DNA from: Stratiolaelaps scimitus | Taxonomy: Eukaryota > Arthropoda > Arachnida > Mesostigmata > Laelapidae | Length of the DNA stretch: 64,000 bases | NCBI GenBank assembly: GCA_019614645.1 | Contig: JABWDB010000037.1 | Location: forward strand, 1,116,001 to 1,180,000 | Direction: 5' to 3' | Shown here: positions 60,901-64,000 of the stretch, piece after piece | Numbering within the stretch: position 1 is the first letter of the stretch | Layout of the letters: the number at the start of each line of letters is the position of its first letter | Made by a program: the position numbers and the translations under genes | The notes under the pieces: generated by a model | The model's database searches: none | The model's input: the letters and a program-made list of their open reading frames with translations, nothing else | Told to the model about the DNA's origin: nothing

Positions 60901-62412
60901 AACCAATCCTAGCCTATCGAAATTGCCTTTTACTAACCAAAAAGTGTGGTGTAATATTTGAGAATTTTTACAGCACACAACGATCGTCTATAAATGCAGG
61001 ACATACTGTATACAATGATTTTTAGATAAGCATATTACTTGTTTCTCGCTCAAGTCAAGGTGGCACCCGAACGAACCGCTTGGCAGTCTCCAAGAGTACA
61101 TATTGTTTATATAAGGATACTGAGCAGGACATTCGGGCGAACGTCTACAAGGTTATCAATCAAGAGAACCGTCTCGTTGGAGTCCCTTGTGTAGCTTTAT
61201 ATCAGCAGCGACATGTAACGAGTAAGGGCTGTAGAAGACAAACCTACACAAATCTGCTGGAGGAAAACATAGTGCACTGACTCTCCGAATTAATCTACGC
61301 TGGACCCATTGCCTCAGTGCCCTTTTATAAGTACGGTCTTCAAACTGCTGATCAGTTGAAGGGTACTTCGGAACGACTAGGCCCTTATATAGATTGACAT
61401 AAAATTCAAATTTTTATTGCATACTAGCACGGCTGATCGAACTTACTCGTGTTGTCGGCGTGATTGTCCGAGTCGAGAACAGGGACGCGTAGAACTCTTT
61501 CATCTGAAGGTTTCCCCTATTTGTAGTGAAATCATTGTTAAGAATAGAACAAATAGTATGGCGCATAGAGTGTTTTTAGTATGTAGATATTGGAATATTC
61601 ATTTAGCGATGACACGCTCCAACAATACCGATGACCGACTGTAGAAGCGGCCTGTCCTTGTCATTACAGATTGGCATCTACAAATTTAGCTCTGGTTTGG
61701 TAGGTACTCTGTTTCACTCTCTCGGGAGTTGAGCGCAGATGGACGGTTGTATTAAAGGGGTTGACTGATCGTAAGTTTCTGTTTGTTTTTATTTTATTTA
61801 TTTTTGTGATCCATATGTTCCGAAGTACCTTGAAATATAATGTAGGCTAGACGGGACTATGACCTTTGCAAGAAGGTGTATAATTGGAAATCTGTTGGTT
61901 GTGAACATATGGTGATAGGATATGATGTAGGATTGATTGATTCATTATGGCTCTATTAGGAGACGCTACGCCGTTCTGGCTCGGCCTTCCGAGGCCGTGT
62001 TCTTTAATTGGCCCGTTTCAAATCCACCACTAATATTACTCTGTGGCGGCTGTATGCAAACAAACGTCATAAGATGATGTGGGCGATTATGGAAGACGAT
62101 ATTTTATCTAACGTTAGTATAAAGGTTACATTCTGCTACGAAATTGTTTAAATCGCGTTATCTTAAGATTTATCATCCATATTTTTACCACTGTTTGCGG
62201 ACTGAGCATCATACTATGGTATCGAAAATGTTAAATATTAGATGTCTTGTGTATCGTATGCTAAAAACGATCATTAGCAGCGTTAACACACAATAATATT
62301 TCACAATTTTTTCATAGCATTTTCATTAATGTTTTCCCCACTGACTTTACATACAAAAAATACGTGGTCTTTTTCTAATCCTCTAATTAGGTTAATGCTT
62401 CATATTTTTTAG
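57926..62412. other. Intronic, little recognisable
   Basis: Other than the weak transposase-like frame at 61080 nothing could be assigned. A minus-strand frame at 58417-58698 is rich in Arg/Lys but matches no family I know. Confidence 0.5.
61080..61280 (+). other. Possible transposase helix-turn-helix fragment
   Basis: The frame has QDIRANVYKVINQENRLVG, then VTSKGCRRQTYTNLLEENI. The VYKVIN ... Q-x-VTSK ... TYTNLLEE pattern recalls the N-terminal region of some arthropod DDE transposases. It is short, isolated and without visible ends, so it may be coincidence. Confidence 0.2.
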
Positions 62413-62537
62413 GTATACGGCCGTACAGTTGCTGGAACATCCATGGATTCGACAAAGGGACACTCATGCTCCTTCTGAGCATCTTCACGCTACTGTAGAG
62501 CAGCTGTACCGGTTCAACACCTGCCGAAAGCTTAAAG
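62413..62537 (+). CDS. CASK: CASK exon: end of kinase fold and RKLK linker
   Basis: This 125-base exon is one base, 41 codons and one base. The acceptor is atattttttag and the donor gtttgt, a weaker site. It encodes YTAVQLLEHPWIRQRDTHA, then PSEHLHATVEQLYRFNTCRKLK. HPW is the conserved end of kinase subdomain XI. TVEQLxxFNxxRKLKG is the autoinhibitory-like helix that marks the end of the CASK CaM-kinase domain before the first L27 domain. The final base starts a Gly codon completed by a downstream exon. The following exon (family: GAVLAA...) was not seen in the remaining 1.46 kb. Confidence 0.94.
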
Positions 62538-62606
62538 GTTTGTGTTGTATATGTGTGAATTTGTGCGGGAGCTTTTTTCGTTAACTGTTTTTAATGGGTC
62601 ATTTTA

Positions 62607-63041
62607 TTAGGACAAAATCATATCCCGGATGAGTACCACACCTTGTCGAGCTCCTAATTCCGAATTCATATTTGTAAATCTTGTCATATTCACATCCATG
62701 TCGAGTGTGACAGATTGTGCTCCTTCGTTGTGATACTCGTAACCGGGTATCCCAGCTTCAGCTGTGAGTGGCAAACGATATTTGCCTACACAGACATTTT
62801 GACTGTAGTGTTGCGCAGCTGGGTCGAAGCTCGATGGACGTACATCAATCGACCGAAAAGATTCGACACGGTGCCAGTGGTTGTTCACCATCCAGGAAAG
62901 TGCGACTTTCGTTCGAGGGTTGTAAGCTCTACAGGGAGGGGGGAGCGTATGAGGCGATGTAGAGGGGCCTATGACAGGTCCTTGAAGCAATGCAAAGCTA
63001 CACAGCAATGTTACCAAGAGCCTGCCATAGAAGCAAAACAC
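62607..63041 (-). other. Unassigned 144-codon open frame with signal-peptide-like start
   Basis: The N-terminus MFCFYGRLLVTLLCSFALLQ reads like a secretion signal (basic residue, then a hydrophobic core), followed by mostly polar sequence with an NMT glycosylation sequon. It is antisense in the CASK intron right after exon 62413-62537. I recognise no family. It could be chance or transposon-derived, and no splice or polyadenylation context supports it strongly. Confidence 0.2.
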
Positions 63042-63219
63042 CTAAGGGTCAGCTATGGAAAAAAAGCGAGGGTCGTATGAGGTCCACAATTTCCGATGGC
63101 GGGAAAGCACCTTCGTAAGTTTCATCTGGCGCCTTAGACAGACAGCAGTGCCCAAGGCCGTAGGCACGAGCCTTCACGTGTCGTCGAGGCTTTTAGATGC
63201 ACTAGTCCGGGTGTTTTTG

Positions 63220-63220
<1 letters not shown>

Positions 63221-63253
<33 letters not shown>
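63221..63253. repeat. (TA)n microsatellite
   Basis: About 16 TA units in the last CASK intron. Confidence 0.95.
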
Positions 63254-63256
<3 letters not shown>

Positions 63257-63561
63257 TCTAATGCCCATAGGTGCTTGCTTGATCTGTGTGCCGGTGTGTA
63301 TTGCTTCTGCGCATTTACTCTGTATACTCGGCGTCAACCCACTGGTAAATATAGCCCGCCTTAACGCTATCTGGGCGAACAGCCTCGCTGTGAGCCGGTG
63401 TTACAACAGGCCCGTTGTTGGTATACCGACTTATTTGCACAAGCATATCATTTTCCTCCGTTCCCGCTGCAAAAAAAAGAAAACACCATGAATCAAATGA
63501 ACTGAATCAAACTCATGAACTGCTCGAAGGCAATTTCCCTTTAGTGGTACCTGTTCATAAA

Positions 63562-63599
63562 TTCCCCATGTATGTACTTTACAGTACATACATGGGGAA
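63562..63599. repeat. Perfect 17 bp stem hairpin
   Basis: TTCCCCATGTATGTACT (63562-63578) and its exact complement (63583-63599) are separated by a four-base loop, ttac. It lies in the last CASK intron. Nothing shows what it does; a short palindromic repeat or MITE remnant is possible. Confidence 0.85.
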
Positions 63600-64000
63600 C
63601 CTGTAAAGGTTGATGTGACAACGATATCTACCATTGTGCTAAGGAACTCTTTTTATGCGCTGGGAAATTAACAGCTTGACCCCATGAAAGGCCTTATGCT
63701 CTCTAGACATACTCTTGTGAAGTTGCCGTCTATGTGAAGGCGCGTATAATTGCTCAGTGACGTTATCTCTTATCGCTACGGGCCCTGCTTGATGACCCTT
63801 TAAGCGAAATAGGAATTTTCCTTTTCTTAGCCAACTGTACTAGACTCGAATGGGACTCCATATTGCGAACGGGACTAGAGTTGGCCGCCACAGGCCAGGG
63901 CGAGGCCAACTGTGGTTATAATTCTTGTTATTACAGCAATACAAGTTGCAATAAGCGTACATATCCACGCTGTTATATGCAGTATCGGTATGGAACGGAT

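Larger units (their letters stand above)
26881..62537 (+). other. CASK: CASK gene, internal part (five exons, four introns)
   Basis: Five exons on the + strand join without a phase conflict into one protein segment of about 217 residues. It follows the CASK kinase-like domain from the hinge (FEF-MEGSDL in family numbering) to the conserved RKLKG after the last helix. Introns are 326, 8246, 20409 and 6017 bases long and all start GT and end AG. CASK is a membrane-associated guanylate kinase scaffold at synapses and epithelial junctions that binds neurexin/syndecan tails, Mint and Veli/Lin-7. In the family the CaM-kinase-like domain is followed by L27, PDZ, SH3 and guanylate-kinase domains, and none of those exons is in this window. 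The first visible exon starts one base into a codon, so upstream coding exons must exist. I did not find them in the first 26.9 kb. Assignment to CASK rather than another CaM kinase rests on [15 protein letters not shown], HRDxRPHC, SAPVKL-GF and the RKLK end. Confidence 0.93.

Overview
This is eukaryotic nuclear DNA, most likely from an arthropod. Short coding exons are separated by introns of up to 20 kb, GT-AG splice sites flank them, and AT-rich non-coding DNA is full of (TA)n tracts, mariner/Tc1 DNA transposons, tRNA-derived SINEs and a non-LTR retrotransposon. The protein matches and transposon mix would suit a mite or other chelicerate, but nothing here fixes the lineage.

The only host gene I can support is on the + strand. 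Five consecutive exons (26881-27058, 27385-27466, 35713-35903, 56313-56395, 62413-62537) join in phase. Together they encode the C-terminal two thirds of the kinase-like domain of CASK (CaM-kinase-like MAGUK scaffold, Drosophila caki/CASK) and run into the linker that follows it. Earlier exons lie upstream of the window or were not recognised. Later exons (L27, PDZ, SH3, GK domains) lie downstream. The protein keeps the CASK hallmark of a pseudokinase-type active site: Cys replaces the Mg-binding Asn after HRD, and GFS replaces DFG.

Almost everything else recognisable is mobile DNA. The 5' 26.9 kb holds a decayed mariner (3746-5045), a Tc1-type element with IR/DR-type double repeats and a SINE nested in one arm (about 8843-10503), and scattered SINE copies. 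The 8.2 kb intron between the second and third CASK exons carries an antisense R1/jockey-group LINE of about 3.6 kb (28201 to about 31796). Its ORF1 tail, endonuclease, reverse transcriptase and poly-A end are all visible, but it is broken by several frameshifts and stops. The 20.4 kb intron holds a foldback element (41326-42199), two mariners back to back across a (TA)n tract (45866-47170 and 47193-48223), a 310 bp MITE (52483-52792) and a second, very decayed LINE (about 53000-53920).

At least four small interspersed repeat families recur. The clearest is a tRNA-headed SINE of about 150 bp with eight copies. Many transposon ends abut (TA)n microsatellites, which fits TA target-site insertion. 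All transposase and polymerase genes seen are defective, so the window reads as an intron-rich neuronal/epithelial scaffold gene embedded in old mobile DNA.
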